Positions 23,365 to 34,340 of a DNA stretch of 64,000 nt are shown here, one piece after another. The position numbers were made by a program, and so were the translations under genes. Under the pieces are notes generated by a model. The model did not search any database. It was not told the DNA's origin and saw only the letters and a list, made by a program, of their open reading frames with translations. Source of the stretch: Rehmannia glutinosa (lineage: Eukaryota > Streptophyta > Magnoliopsida > Lamiales > Orobanchaceae); NCBI GenBank assembly GCA_016081115.2, contig CM071933.1, forward strand, positions 58,666,660 through 58,730,659, read 5' to 3'. How positions within the stretch are numbered: the stretch's first letter is position 1; each line of letters opens with the position of its first letter.

Positions 23365-26300
23365 AAATGGCGAAATTGGTAAACCGTATCTCCCTATTTA
23401 AATATGCATCTTGTTTTCTTTGTGCATGTTTTTATTTGTGTCTAAATTGCAAAATGGGTTTTCATATTTCTTAAAAATTTAGGTCTTCAATATATTTGTG
23501 AGTTTCAAAATGTTTTTTTTAAGAAGACCTTGCATGATGTTTTTAAAACTCTTGAGCATTTGCTTTATCTATTGTGTTTTATAATCTCCTATGGATTCTC
23601 TTGGCACAAGCATACTTATGACATACATTGTTTTTATCCTACACTTGTATCATGTTGCTTTGTGCTAGAGTTGTTTAAGATATATGTAGGATATATATTT
23701 CGTCATTCTCTTCAAGAGATGTTTTAACTATCGAGGTACGCTCATCATTGGTATTTATCTTATAGACTCGATATATTTTTTGTCATATGCCTATGTGCTT
23801 ATACAAGTGCCATTAAGAGGATGTTTTGATTTTTGAAAAGACATTATTTGACATAGCTTGTTTTATCCAAGATTTGTAAAGGATTATATTTTGTTTTAAT
23901 AAAACAATTGATCTACATAGTTATGCATTTTATTGCACATATAAATGCCACTATTCTTGGATACTTATGTCAAACCTCTTTTTCATATGATTCTTGTAAA
24001 TGAGGTCTCAACTATGTGCTCTCTTATTGTCTAATTTCAAAAGAGACCTTATGTAGCTTTCTTAAGCTTATTTGAACTTGAATGATTTATTAGACTCTTG
24101 ATGATGCATAGTATGTGGTGCATAAAATAGTGTATCTATTATTCGATATTACTATGCTCGTGTGCAAAATATCTTGTTAAGATTTTGCAGAAATTTGTGA
24201 TATTTCGCAACAAGTTTGATGAACAAGACAAGGTTAGTAGCTCAATGATATTGTCAAGAAGAAGGTAATGATTTTGATGTAATATTTGCACTCATAGCAC
24301 ATTTAGAAGTTATTTGCACTTTACTTGCCCATTCTTGTTTTGAGAAAATTTCAAGCTTTACCAAATGGATGTTAAATCCAATTTTCTAAATGGTTTTATT
24401 CAAATAGAAGTCTATCGGAGTTTAAAATTTTTAGGCCAAATGATTTTTATAAAAAGGCCTTGTACGGTTGATACAAGTATCCCGTATATGGTTTGATACA
24501 CTTAGCTATTTTTGCAAAATGATTTTACAAGAGGTATAGTTGATACTACTTTTTTTTTTGAAAAAAGGGAAATATTGTTTACTTGTGCAAATTTATGTTG
24601 ATATTTTTGGTGCTACTAATGAATATTTGTGCAAGACATTTTTCCAAGTCAAGGCAAGGTGAACATAAGGTGATAATGATGAGGGAAGCTCAATTTCTTC
24701 ATTGGAATTCAAGTTCAACAATGCCAAGAAGGTAGTTATATTCCACACTCAAAGTATAGAAAAGAAGAAATGAAGCATTGAAAAGGAAAGAACCATTTCA
24801 ACCTATATGGCTACAAATGCGAAAATTGACAGAAGTTTGAGGAAGGCAAATCGGTCGACAAACAAATTCGAGGTATGTTCATTCACTTTTATTACTCCCA
24901 TAGACTCGACATTCCATATGCCTTACGTCTATATGCTCGACTTCAAAAACTATCCCAACGAATCTCATTAAAGTGCGGTTAAAAGAAATTTTCAAATATT
25001 TGAAAGGCACTTTTTTTATGACTTGTTGTATCTAAAGTCTTAAAACGTTCTTATTTTCGGGATAACAAGTCCGGTGATAATAATTTTTCAAAATATAGTT
25101 CGTCATAATCGAACTAAACATATTGAGATTCGATATCTTTTTCTAAGGGATTGCATGTTTAACAAAAACTTGAGATGTGTTTAATTCCGTCTCAAGTATA
25201 ACTCGCGGACTTTTTAATCGTTCACCGCCGATTATTTTATTCCATTTCGAGCTTGATTATGACATAATGTATATTGAATGAGGTCTACGTTTGCATTTTG
25301 CACGTTTTTAAAACTTAGGGGCGAAAAATCGGATTTTTGGATCAAATTTCGGATTTTTCAAAACAGGACTGAACAGTGGGCTGCCAGGGGAGAGGTCGAC
25401 CGGTCGCCTATACTCCTGGACCGGTCTCCCATAGCTATTTTTGTGTTAAAAATGGTTCTGTTCTAACTCTCAGCCATTTTGGCCATTTTGACTCATATTT
25501 CGACCCCTTTGACATTTGCACACACATTTCACTCCAAATGAGTTTTGTTGCATAAATTTCATATTTTGGGGATTATCTAGCTCGATTATCATCATCATTG
25601 CTCGTCTTTACCGATTGAATGGTAAGAATTCTACTCCCTTATCTCAATTGGGTTGAACCCTTGATAACTTGGCCTATATGTATATTTCTTGATGCAATTC
25701 TTATATATTTGTGTTGAGCATGATAATTGTTGATGGATGATATTTGTAAAATTACTTTTGGTGATGAAAAACTTGGCTTGATTACATTTACAAGGGCTAT
25801 ATATATCATTTTCAATCTTTGACGCCCGCCAAGTGTTCGATAAAATGTTTAAATGAAAAACTCATCACCTACATGATTCTCTCGATTTCAAAAGTCTTAT
25901 ATATTTATAGAGATCATGTTTTGCAAATCAAATGAGTTTTCATAAGCCTCTACAAGTCGTATGATCGACTTTTTCCTCCTATTTGATCTATAAGCTTCAA
26001 TGTTCAAAATAGCTCGATATATCGGTTTAGTTGTGCACTTTGATATGATTATATGATGTTTTTATCGTGCTAACATTCATTTTGATGATTCCAAAGGGGG
26101 AGAAACAGGTTATAAGCTTATTAGCTCATATAAGCTAATATAAGCTCGAGAAAGCTATAATTTTATAAGTCGTGGCTATTAAAAGCCATAAGTTGTGGAT
26201 TATACTTAGTCCATTTGTTGTAGTATGGACTCATATTCATGTCTAATGATGTTTTGTTGACAGGGGGAGCTTATAAGCTCTTGATACTTTAGCTCAAGTT

Positions 26301-26553
26301 GTAAAAGCTGAGCTTTTAGCTTTTGGTTGATTGCTTTTATATTACTTTTGTTGTGCATATTGATAGGAGGAGCTTTTTCTATATATGTTTAAAATCTATA
26401 CTCCCATCATTGTGATTATAATGCGTGGGATGTTGTCTCTCTCAACGGATATTTATTTTTTACCAGAAAACTTGTTTTGTTTTCAATATCGCCTCTCAAA
26501 ATTGTTTTGCTTTCAAAATCGACCTTGTTGAATTGTTTTGGTTTGTAATCATC
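23365..26553 (+). other. Non-coding interior of element D
   Basis: About 3.2 kb of AT-rich sequence lies between gag and the polypurine tract. I find no RT (YVDD), integrase or RNase H motif and no ORF longer than about 65 codons. It has two ACCGGT boxes near 25395-25430. The last 850 bases resemble the internal tail of element C and contain repeated ATAAGCT words. Confidence 0.75.
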
Positions 26554-26567
26554 AAAAAGGGGGAGAT
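26554..26567 (+). other. Polypurine tract of element D
   Basis: AAAAAGGGGGAGAT lies directly before the 3' LTR start TGTTTGATAAATGG. Confidence 0.9.
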
Positions 26568-27987
26568 TGTTTGATAAATGGTTTTATCATGATTTTGTTT
26601 TTATACGAAAACAATGTTTTTAAAGGTTGTCCAAATACTCCTAAATGATTTAAAATGGTTTTAAATATTTTCTGGAGTATTTCTTTAAATATATTTTCGA
26701 CAAAATTGGACAACGCTTTTATATGATTTTGTGTCAAGTGTTTTTACATCAAAACAATGTCCCTGAATGTTGTCCTAATACTCCCGATTGGTCTAAAATG
26801 TTTTTACTATTTTTCGGAGTATTTCTTGAAGTTTATTTTCGATATAAAATTGGGCAACACTTATGTTTCAGGCTCCCTATAGGGCAACCCGTACCTGTGT
26901 TGAGTTTTGGAACAGAAAAAGGGACGGAGGAAAACTTGAGGGGGGCGACCGGTGCCTGGGAAGCCTCCTCAAGGTGCAGTCTTCTCTGTTTCGTGTTTTA
27001 ACTACCTCCAACCGGTCCAACATGAGGGCGACCGGTCGCACCCCCCTCCGACTGGTCCCCCTGTGTAAAAACTGCAGAGTTTTCAATTTCAACTTATCTC
27101 TGCACGGCCGGTCGAACCCCTCGTTTGACAGCAAACTATCCTTTGAGTTTGCAAACAACTTTTCGTTAATTTGAGGGGTTGATTTCTAACAGCTCTTTTC
27201 TTCAATAGTCTTGGTATTTTTTACAGATTTCATGTCCCCAAGAGGAGCCTATCATGTACAAGACATCTTCTATAAATAGAGGAAGAATTGAAGCAACACA
27301 ATAAGAGAGAAAACTACAACACAACAAGATACACTCAAGAATACACTTGTTCTTACATTGTCTTATTTCTTGTTGTAATTTGCCTAGCTATTCACTTTCA
27401 CATTCTTGAGGTCTAGGCTATTCTTGATTACACTTGCACTCAATTGTATAATTTATTATCAAGTTCTAATCTTGAATTTTTGGGTTATCATTCAACACAA
27501 GATATCCTTATGAGTGTTCTTGTGGTAAGAACACACTTGGGTGATCTAGGTGTTAGGTATAAGAAGATTGTGGTAATCTTCTTGTCGAGGTGTTGAAGAG
27601 TGTGGTGCTCTTCAAGGTTGAAGATTGTGGTAATCTTCACAAGGTGCCATTGGAGTTTGTGGTAATCTTCAAGAGAGATTGTGGTAATCTCAAAGGTGGT
27701 GTTGAGGAAGAGTGTGGTGCTCTTCAAGGTGTTGTTGTAAGTTGGTGTTGTATTAATTTTGGTAATTAATAAAATCTTTTTTCTTTTTGAAATCCATCCC
27801 GGATATACTGGGGTGGTAGAGGATTAGGCCCTAGGTGGGTTGAACCTCTATAAATCGACGTGTGCTGTTTACTTTCCGCACCATTATTATTGTCTTTGAG
27901 CATTCAGTTTGAAAAAGAGGGTAAAATCGAAAAGATGGAGTTAATCTATTCACCCCCTCTAGATTATCGTAGCCGCTTGGACTTACA
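26568..27987 (+). repeat. 3' LTR of element D
   Basis: Matches the 5' LTR closely, with the TATA box at 27271-27278 and the hairpin array at 27514-27771. It is 72 bases shorter, mainly because of two deletions in the ACCGGT box cluster (near 26876 and 26948). Both remove repeats of the box itself, as expected from slippage or recombination between short direct repeats. Confidence 0.95.
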
Positions 27988-28481
27988 GTAATATTTTATT
28001 TAACTGTAATCTTGATTGTAATTGTAACATCATCCAAAACTAGAAATCATTGTTAGTGTTCTTTTGGCAAGAGCACGTTTGGTGATGAGAGGTGATTGAT
28101 TGAAAAGCTTGGTGTTTTTCGTGTTGAATAGTTTGGTGCTCTTCAGGGTGAAGAAGAGTTTGGTGCTTTACAAGGTGAAGAAGAAGTTGGTAATCTTCAT
28201 AGGTGGTGTTGTAAGAAGAGTGTGGTACTCTTCAAGGTAAAGGTTATAATAGTTTGGTATCTATTAATAAACCTTTTCATTTTCGAAATCTATTCGGACA
28301 TACCGGGTGGTAGAGCACGTAGTCCCTAGGTGGGGTGAAGCTTTATAAATCATCGTTGTGTTGTTTATATTTCTGCACTTTTATTTGTCCATCATCTTCG
28401 CATTCCAAAAAGAGGGCGTAAATCGGAGAATCAGAAAAACTATTCACCCCCTCTAGATTTTCGTAGTCACTTAGACTAACA

Positions 28482-28852
28482 ATATATACATATATAACAT
28501 CTTATCATTGTCTTTGTTTATATTAATTCTCTTGTTTATCATTTTATCACCTCATATGATCTACTTGAAATTCCAATTACACTCTTGATGAATACCGACA
28601 GACACCTTTGTCACGTGTATGTTGATATCTCACAAGATTCAGAAACATGTGTATACCAACAAAGGGAATAATTCGTGTTATAAAAGCCTACAACTCCGAC
28701 AAACTAAACCCATCTATGCAAATATCAATTTAATGTTGCATGCATGCAAGAATCTATGTTATTCAAAATTAAAAGGATGTGTACAACAAATGAATATAAT
28801 CCAAGTGGTTATTCTGAACATGATATTGTAAGAAATTATTCATATGGGTTAT
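28482..28852. other. Spacer with no recognised feature
   Basis: 371 bases between the end of element C and the start of LTR F. The first five bases (ATATA) are the likely target duplication of C, and the last five (GTTAT) that of F. It is AT-rich without a convincing ORF, tRNA or repeat, and may be original host DNA or an unrecognised older element. Confidence 0.5.
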
Positions 28853-29037
28853 TGTCACGCCCCAGATGGGACGCGACAACGATCAACCACTTAAACATAA
28901 ATAAGTCCAACAGTCTAGACAAACAATACAACAATCTTAAGTGAAACAGAGTCTAAAGCAGCGGAAATAAAATAAACATAAGTACGAATTACAACTTAAA
29001 GTCTAACAAGATCCAAATACATCCGACATAATAACCT

Positions 29038-30620
29038 TGTTGGGAAATTTATTGTTTAGATTTGATGAATGCCATATAAAACTTAGACTAGAAAATTTGC
29101 ACCCCATTTTCCTTGTAATTTGTATTGTAATAGATAGAAGTAATGCATTTAGCCGAGTCAAGTCAACTCGCCCAGCCTGGATATACAAGAAGTCAATCAA
29201 GACTAGGATGAAGACTCATTGTGAAGCAAATTGAGTATGGCAAGGAAGAGATGTCAAGGACTCGACTGAAGGAGTATCAACTGTGATACAACTGTATGAA
29301 GAGTCAATTAAGTCAACTCAAGAAGCCAAGTCAAGTTGAAGTGACAGATGAGTCTTTCAATCATTGGAGCAGACTCAAGTCACTTGGGGAAAAGGCAGAT
29401 ACAAAGAGGAGTTAACTGAAAAGAATCCGTTGCACAAAAGTCAAGAATATTACTTAAATAAGTAATACTTCCATGCTTCCATGTCTTAAAGTGCTCAGTC
29501 CCAGAAGCGTGCAAAAGGAATAAACCAATGGGAAGCACTGCACCTCGTGTCAGAACCTGAAAAGCTGGACATTCATTTAATACGAGGAAAGGTCTACATC
29601 TCAAGATTGAAGACTAAGAAGAGACAAGCCAACGAACACAAGTGACTTTTGAAAACCAACCTATCTCTTCAACGGGCAGATTTTTGAAAGTTCACTATAA
29701 AAGGCTGAGGAATCACTTTGAGAAAAGGTTACCTTGCATACCTGACAATCAAGAAATTATTCAAACTGTAACCTGCAAAAATATTCTCAAGTTATTCAAG
29801 CACATCCTCAAGCCTAAATCTTGAAGGAAATCGATCCAACACTAAGTTGTGAAGGAAAGACGACTTCAAACTGTTGAAGAGGAAACTTTTGAAGAAGCAA
29901 AAGGGGTCTACTTTCCAAGGAGGATTGTAGAAAGGTTCAAGGTCGAACCAATCTCAAGTTATTGGAGGGCTTCATGATCAAATCCAGGAAGCTTGAGAAA
30001 GTTAGCTGAAGTAGCAAGGCAACCGCCATGTGAAGAAGCTGAGTCGGACGAGAAGCCAGCTGAGTGATCAAGGCATCTCCAGACTGAGTCGCAAAGGAGC
30101 AAGTTAGCTGTGTGATCCAGACTTGTATCTGGACTGATAACCACTTTGTACTCTGATCAATACTTAGTGGATTCCTCCAGGAGTTGGAGAAGAGAGGAAT
30201 AGAAGAATTACCCCATCTTCGAACCTCTATAAAAATTATTGTGTCATTTACATTTCAGCACTTTTATTTCTGCATATCATTTTATATCTGTTGATAATTT
30301 GCTATCCAACTGATAATTAACAAAGTGCTAAAACCAAGTGTTAAAATAAACTTAAACCAAACTCAAGGGTGTTAAGTCTTCCGCTGAAAATCTCATCACA
30401 GCCAAGTTAAGGTTTAGATCGAACAATCGAAGTTATTCTATCAACAGCTCAATCGAGTCTGTTGAGTGGCTAACTCTGAGGATTAACTAACTTAGTTGTC
30501 CCTCAAGGACTTAGCTGTGTATTTAACTCTGTAATATTTTAGAAGAAATAAAATCGAAAAGTTAGTAAGGTTTATTCAACCCCCCCTTCTAAACTTTTCT
30601 CACACCCCTTGGGACCTACA
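29038..30620 (+). repeat. 5' LTR of element G
   Basis: TATA box TATAAAAG at 29696-29703. Compared with the 3' LTR it shows several G-to-A or C-to-T changes in CAGCTG words, for example CAACTG near 29280 where the 3' LTR has CAGCTG near 41920. This pattern fits cytosine deamination at methylated CHG sites. Confidence 0.95.
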
Positions 30621-30622
30621 AG

Positions 30623-30633
30623 TGGGATTAGAG
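30623..30633 (+). other. Primer-binding site of element G, eroded
   Basis: TGGGATTAGAG two bases after the LTR end, where TGGTATCAGAG is expected for initiator-Met tRNA. Two changes suggest it no longer primes well. Confidence 0.75.
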
Positions 30634-30749
30634 TACTTGGTTCATTGAGCCTTCCGCACTGGTTACTGAACTATATCTCCAATCTTTCAAAGAAATTCTT
30701 TTAACACTTGTTCTTTCAAAAGCTATTTTTATTCAGCAAAGTTATTATC

Positions 30750-31976
30750 ATGGAAGCAAATTTGCATTCCTATGTTCACTATTGAGGAATTTGATGACTG
30801 GAAAATTCTTATGCAGGCTCATCTATTTGCTTTACATGATGAAATGTGGCTAGTGATAGAGGATGGGCCACTGCAAATACTAAAAGTGAACACAGCTGCA
30901 AGGAGAGCAACTGCAGCCGAAGGAGAAGAAGCTATAGCTGAAGCAAGACCAGCCTTAGATGAAAAACCAAGGACTGAATGGACCAATGATGACAAAAAGA
31001 GATATAACTTGGAAAATGTGGCCAAGGATATTCTCTACAAGACCCTGGACAAAGCAGTGTTCAATAAAGTCAAATCATGCAAAACAGCAAAAGAAATCTG
31101 GGATAAACTAACTTTAATTTGTGAAGGATCATAGCAAATCAAATTATCTGTCCTTGTTCAAAAATTTGAAAACTTTAAAATGCTTGCAGGTGAGACAATG
31201 GATCAACTGGATGCTAGATTCACTGAAATTACAAATGAGCTCTCAACACTTGGAAAGGAATACATACAGAAGGAGATGTGTATGAAGATTCTAAGGAGTC
31301 TCCCAACTGAATGGGAAATGAAGACCATGGCTCTAAGGCACTCGATGGACTTGTCAAAAACATCCAATCATGAGCTATTCTCAGACCTCAAAGCTTATAA
31401 ATTTGAGCTGAGAAGAAAGGATCAAGAGGAGACAGCTGTACCCAAAACGGCTGCACTTATAGTCATGGATGGGAAGAGAGCTGAAGTCAAAGAAGCCTTT
31501 GACCAGGAGGAAATTGCCTTGATGGTTAAAAGATTCAACAAGTTCTTCAACAAGAACTATAAAAGGAATAAGGGTGAACCCTCCAGGAGACATTCAGCTC
31601 CCTCCAAGTCAAGGGAAGATAGGCCACCCAAGAAAGCAGAGCATCAAAAGGTTGAATACCAGAGAGCTGATAATCCAAGAATGGAAAGAGCTGATCAAAG
31701 AGCTGAGAACCTATGTTGGAACTGTAGACAACTAGGTCACTATGCCATTGACTGTCCATATCCTGTAGTCAATAAATACAGGAATGAAGAAGAAAGAAGA
31801 GTCTTCAGAGAAAGAAGACATGAAAAGAAAAAGGCCATGTTGGCTGCAGAGACTGCTGAGTCAAAAGAAGTAGTAGACTCAGAGAGTAGTGAAGCTGACT
31901 ACTCAAGTGACTCTGAAGAAGAAGCAATGATCTGTCTAATGGCTCTGAGAACAAGATCAACTCCGACAAGAAGATG
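30750..31976 (+). pseudogene. Copia gag of element G, N-terminal half with zinc knuckle
   Basis: The ATG at 30750 (MEANL) is followed by a one-base frameshift before MFTIEEFDDWKILMQAHLFA. The UBN2-type core continues through YNLENVAKDILYKTLDKAVF and CKTAKEIWDKLTLICEGS, where a TAG interrupts at about 31131. The frame resumes (MDQLDARFTEITNELSTLGK, MKILRSLPTEWEMK) and reaches a CCHC zinc knuckle CWNCRQLGHYAIDC at 31714-31755. A Lys/Glu-rich and Ser/Glu/Asp-rich tail follows. It is the particle protein of the element. Copy B has the matching gene at 14560-13500. Confidence 0.88.
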
Positions 31977-32071
31977 AGGTACACTCTAATTCATCTCATT
32001 CAGACTCTGGTGATAGTGATTGTGACACACACACATCATCACCCACTGATCTTTATGATTCATTAGGCAAA

Positions 32072-33070
32072 GTGATGAAAGATTTTGAGCACATTAAATC
32101 CTCACACACTTTATTGAATGAGGAAAACAACCAACTCAAAAGCCAAAACTCACAACTGACTAAGGAACTGAGTACTCTAAGTCACATAGCTGATGAGAAC
32201 AAAGAGCTAAATGCTGAGAATGGTAATCTAATAGCTGAGATAGCTGCTATAGAAAAGAGGGAAAATGATCTCAAAAATGTGATTGCTTCATTCACAAAGT
32301 CATCTAAATCATTGGATGACCTTATTATGAGCCAAAAAGAGTGTGGAGATAAGACAAGCATATGATTCAATTCCTTTGTGTACAGTCAAACTCCCAGAGT
32401 GATATTGGAAAAAGGATCTTCAAGTATTGAAGCATCTCAAAAACCCAAGACACCAAATGTTGCACCCACACTCACTCCAAAGCACAACCACAAACAAACT
32501 GGCCTTGGATATAAAGGAAAAGGAAAACAGCCAATTGAGTATGCTGAGAGGACAGCTGAGAAGAAATCCAGCAGAGTTCCTCAGCAAACTCCAAACAGGA
32601 AGTACTCTGTGAAGAAGAAACAGAGCGACCAGAAGCCCCAGAAGTTCTATCAAAGGAACACATATTATGGGAATGGTAGAAATTACACAAGCCAAGTTGA
32701 TTGGAATAATGTGAAATATCAGCAAAGATCTATGGAATACAAGCCTAAATGGCAAAGACCTAGACGTCAGCAAAGGTCATTCCAAAGGCAAAAGAGCTAT
32801 CATCAGCACACAAATGCACCTAGGCACTACACTCAGAAATATCACAACTACCCAAAGAAGGCAATTGCTAAAACACACACACAGGCGTACAGACAAAAGA
32901 GACCGTTGTATGAACCTAAAGCCCCCAAGCAATTTGCCAAAGTGAGTTATGATTATGGCACAGATAGATGGAAACCTCTTAAAGTCAGATCATTTGGCTA
33001 TAGGTTGGTTGGATCATCTTACAACACTAACCCCTCAGGACCCAGACAAGTATGGGTATCTAAAAACTGA
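32072..33070 (+). pseudogene. Gag C-terminal half of element G: coiled coil and basic region
   Basis: Two frames in succession. The first (to 32365) is a coiled coil rich in Asn, Leu, Lys and Glu (LLNEENNQLKSQNSQLTKEL, KRENDLKNVIASFTKSSKSL). The second (from 32378) is very basic with Gln/Arg/Tyr repeats (KFYQRNTYYGNGRNYTSQ, RPRRQQRSFQRQKSYHQH). It ends with DYGTDRWKPLKVRSFGYRLV and PSGPRQVWVSKN just before the protease. A coiled coil after the zinc knuckle is known in Sirevirus Gag. RNA binding by the basic part is inferred. Confidence 0.8.
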
Positions 33071-33117
33071 TTTCCTTGATTGCAGGTTCAAAGAACAGCT
33101 GAGTGCCAAGGAACTTA

Positions 33118-34340
33118 GTATATGGATAGTGGTTGTTCCAGACACATGACAGGAAACAAGAAATATCTGTCAAAATTCAAGGAGATTAGAGGCGCAAAAG
33201 TCATATTTGGAGGAAATGAAGCTCCAGGGGAAATAAGAGGTATTGGATCCATCAAGAAAAATGGATTAGAAATCACAGATGTTGTATATGTCGAAGGCCT
33301 CAACTTCAACCTGTTAAGCATTAGTCAACTCTGTGACAAGGGCTATAATGTTGGATTCAATATGGGAATGTGCCAAATTAAAGAAACTAAATCAAATGAA
33401 GTAGTGTTGCAAGGATCCAGACAAAAGAACATGTATGTGGTAGATTGGTCGACTGCCACACCAAGCACTTGTCTGCTGGCAAAGAGTACAACCGAATCAA
33501 GTTGGCTATGACACAAGAAGCTGAGTCATCTTAATTTCAAAACAATTAACAAGCTTTCAAGGAGTCATCTTGTGGAAGGACTTCCAGACTCGGTGTATAA
33601 GAAAGAAAGTGTATGTGATGCATGTCAAATGGGAAAGCAGATAAAATCATCATTCAAAGAGAAGTCTAGTCCATCTTCAACAAGAATATTGCATCTGTTG
33701 CATATGTACTTATTTGGTCCAGTTGAGCCAGTTAGCATAAGTGGAAAGAAATACACCCTAGTGGGGGTGGATGATTACTCAAGATATACATGGACAATCT
33801 TCATGTGCAAAAAGAAGGAAACCCTGCAGAAGTTGCCTCAGCTGATGAGAAGAGTTCAAAATGAGAAGAGTCAAACCATTATAAAGATAAGGTCTGATAG
33901 AGGAACTGACTTTGTCAATGGGATAATAACTCAGTATTGTATTGAAAATGGTATTGCTCATGAATTATCTGCAAAGCAAAGGACTCTACAATGAGAATGG
34001 AGTAGCGAAAGAAGAAAGCAGAACTCTCAAGGAAGCCGCAAGGACCATGTTAGTCAAGCTAGTCGCTTAAAAGATTTTGGGTGAAGCCATAAACACTGCA
34101 TGCTATACTCAAAATAGATGCATGATTAACAGACAGCTGACAAAGACTCCCTATGAAATTTGGACAGGGAGAAAGCCAAATGTTGCATATTTTAGAATAT
34201 TTGGATGTAAATGCTTCATCCACAACAATGGCAAGGATAATCTAAAGGCTTTTGATGCTAAAGCTGATGAAGGTATCTTTTTGGGATACTCAGCTGAAAG
34301 TAAAGCCTATAGAGTGTTGAACGAGAGGACAATGGTCACA
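33118..34340 (+). pseudogene. Copia protease and integrase of element G
   Basis: The protease has the active-site DSG in YMDSGCSRHMTGNKKYLS (33122 onward). The pre-integrase module has HKKLSHLNFKTINKLSRSHL and CDACQMGKQ, after a TGA at about 33510. In the integrase core the first catalytic Asp is replaced by Tyr (LHMYLFGP; copy B has LHMDLFGP). The second is in RSDRGTDFVNG. The third catalytic region is frameshifted after SAKQRTLQ at about 33990, with a further stop near 34070. The text resumes at MGEAINTACYTQNRCMINRQ and GRKPNVAYFRIFGCKCFIHN. The enzyme is dead. Confidence 0.9.

Larger units (their letters stand above)
20432..27987 (+). mobile_element. Element D: complete gag-only (TR-GAG type) LTR retrotransposon
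   Basis: A 7.56 kb element is flanked by a perfect 5 bp duplication GTAAT (20427-20431 and 27988-27992). LTRs are 1492 and 1420 bp. The interior has a perfect initiator-Met primer site, one gag ORF, about 3.2 kb of non-coding DNA and a polypurine tract. No protease, integrase, RT or RNase H motif is visible on either strand. It would need enzymes supplied by a relative. The gag is of the copia type with a zinc knuckle. The LTRs are nearly identical apart from two deletions and a few point changes, so insertion was fairly recent. Confidence 0.92.
18877..28481 (+). mobile_element. Element C: 3' end of an LTR retrotransposon of the D family, interrupted by element D
   Basis: About 0.8 kb of internal sequence (18877-19672) is followed by a purine tract and an LTR that starts TGTTAGATAAG at 19673 and ends TCACTTAGACTAACA at 28481. 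Element D plus its GTAAT duplication splits the LTR. The internal part resembles 25700-26560 of D (for example TATCGTGCTAA followed by TTTTGATGATTCCAAAG). The left part of C is missing because element A inserted into it. The bases after the LTR (ATATA, 28482-28486) are the likely target duplication. C is clearly more diverged than D and is the oldest element at this end of the window. Confidence 0.85.
19673..28481 (+). repeat. 3' LTR of element C, split by element D
   Basis: The two halves are 19673-20431 and 27993-28481, about 1.25 kb after removal of D and one duplication copy. The first half carries several GGTCGACC/ACCGGT boxes (19857-20110) and a TATA box TATAAATA at 20248-20255. The second half holds a degenerate version of the hairpin array found in D (about 28045-28280). 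The ends TGTTAG and CTAACA are inverted repeats. Confidence 0.88.
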
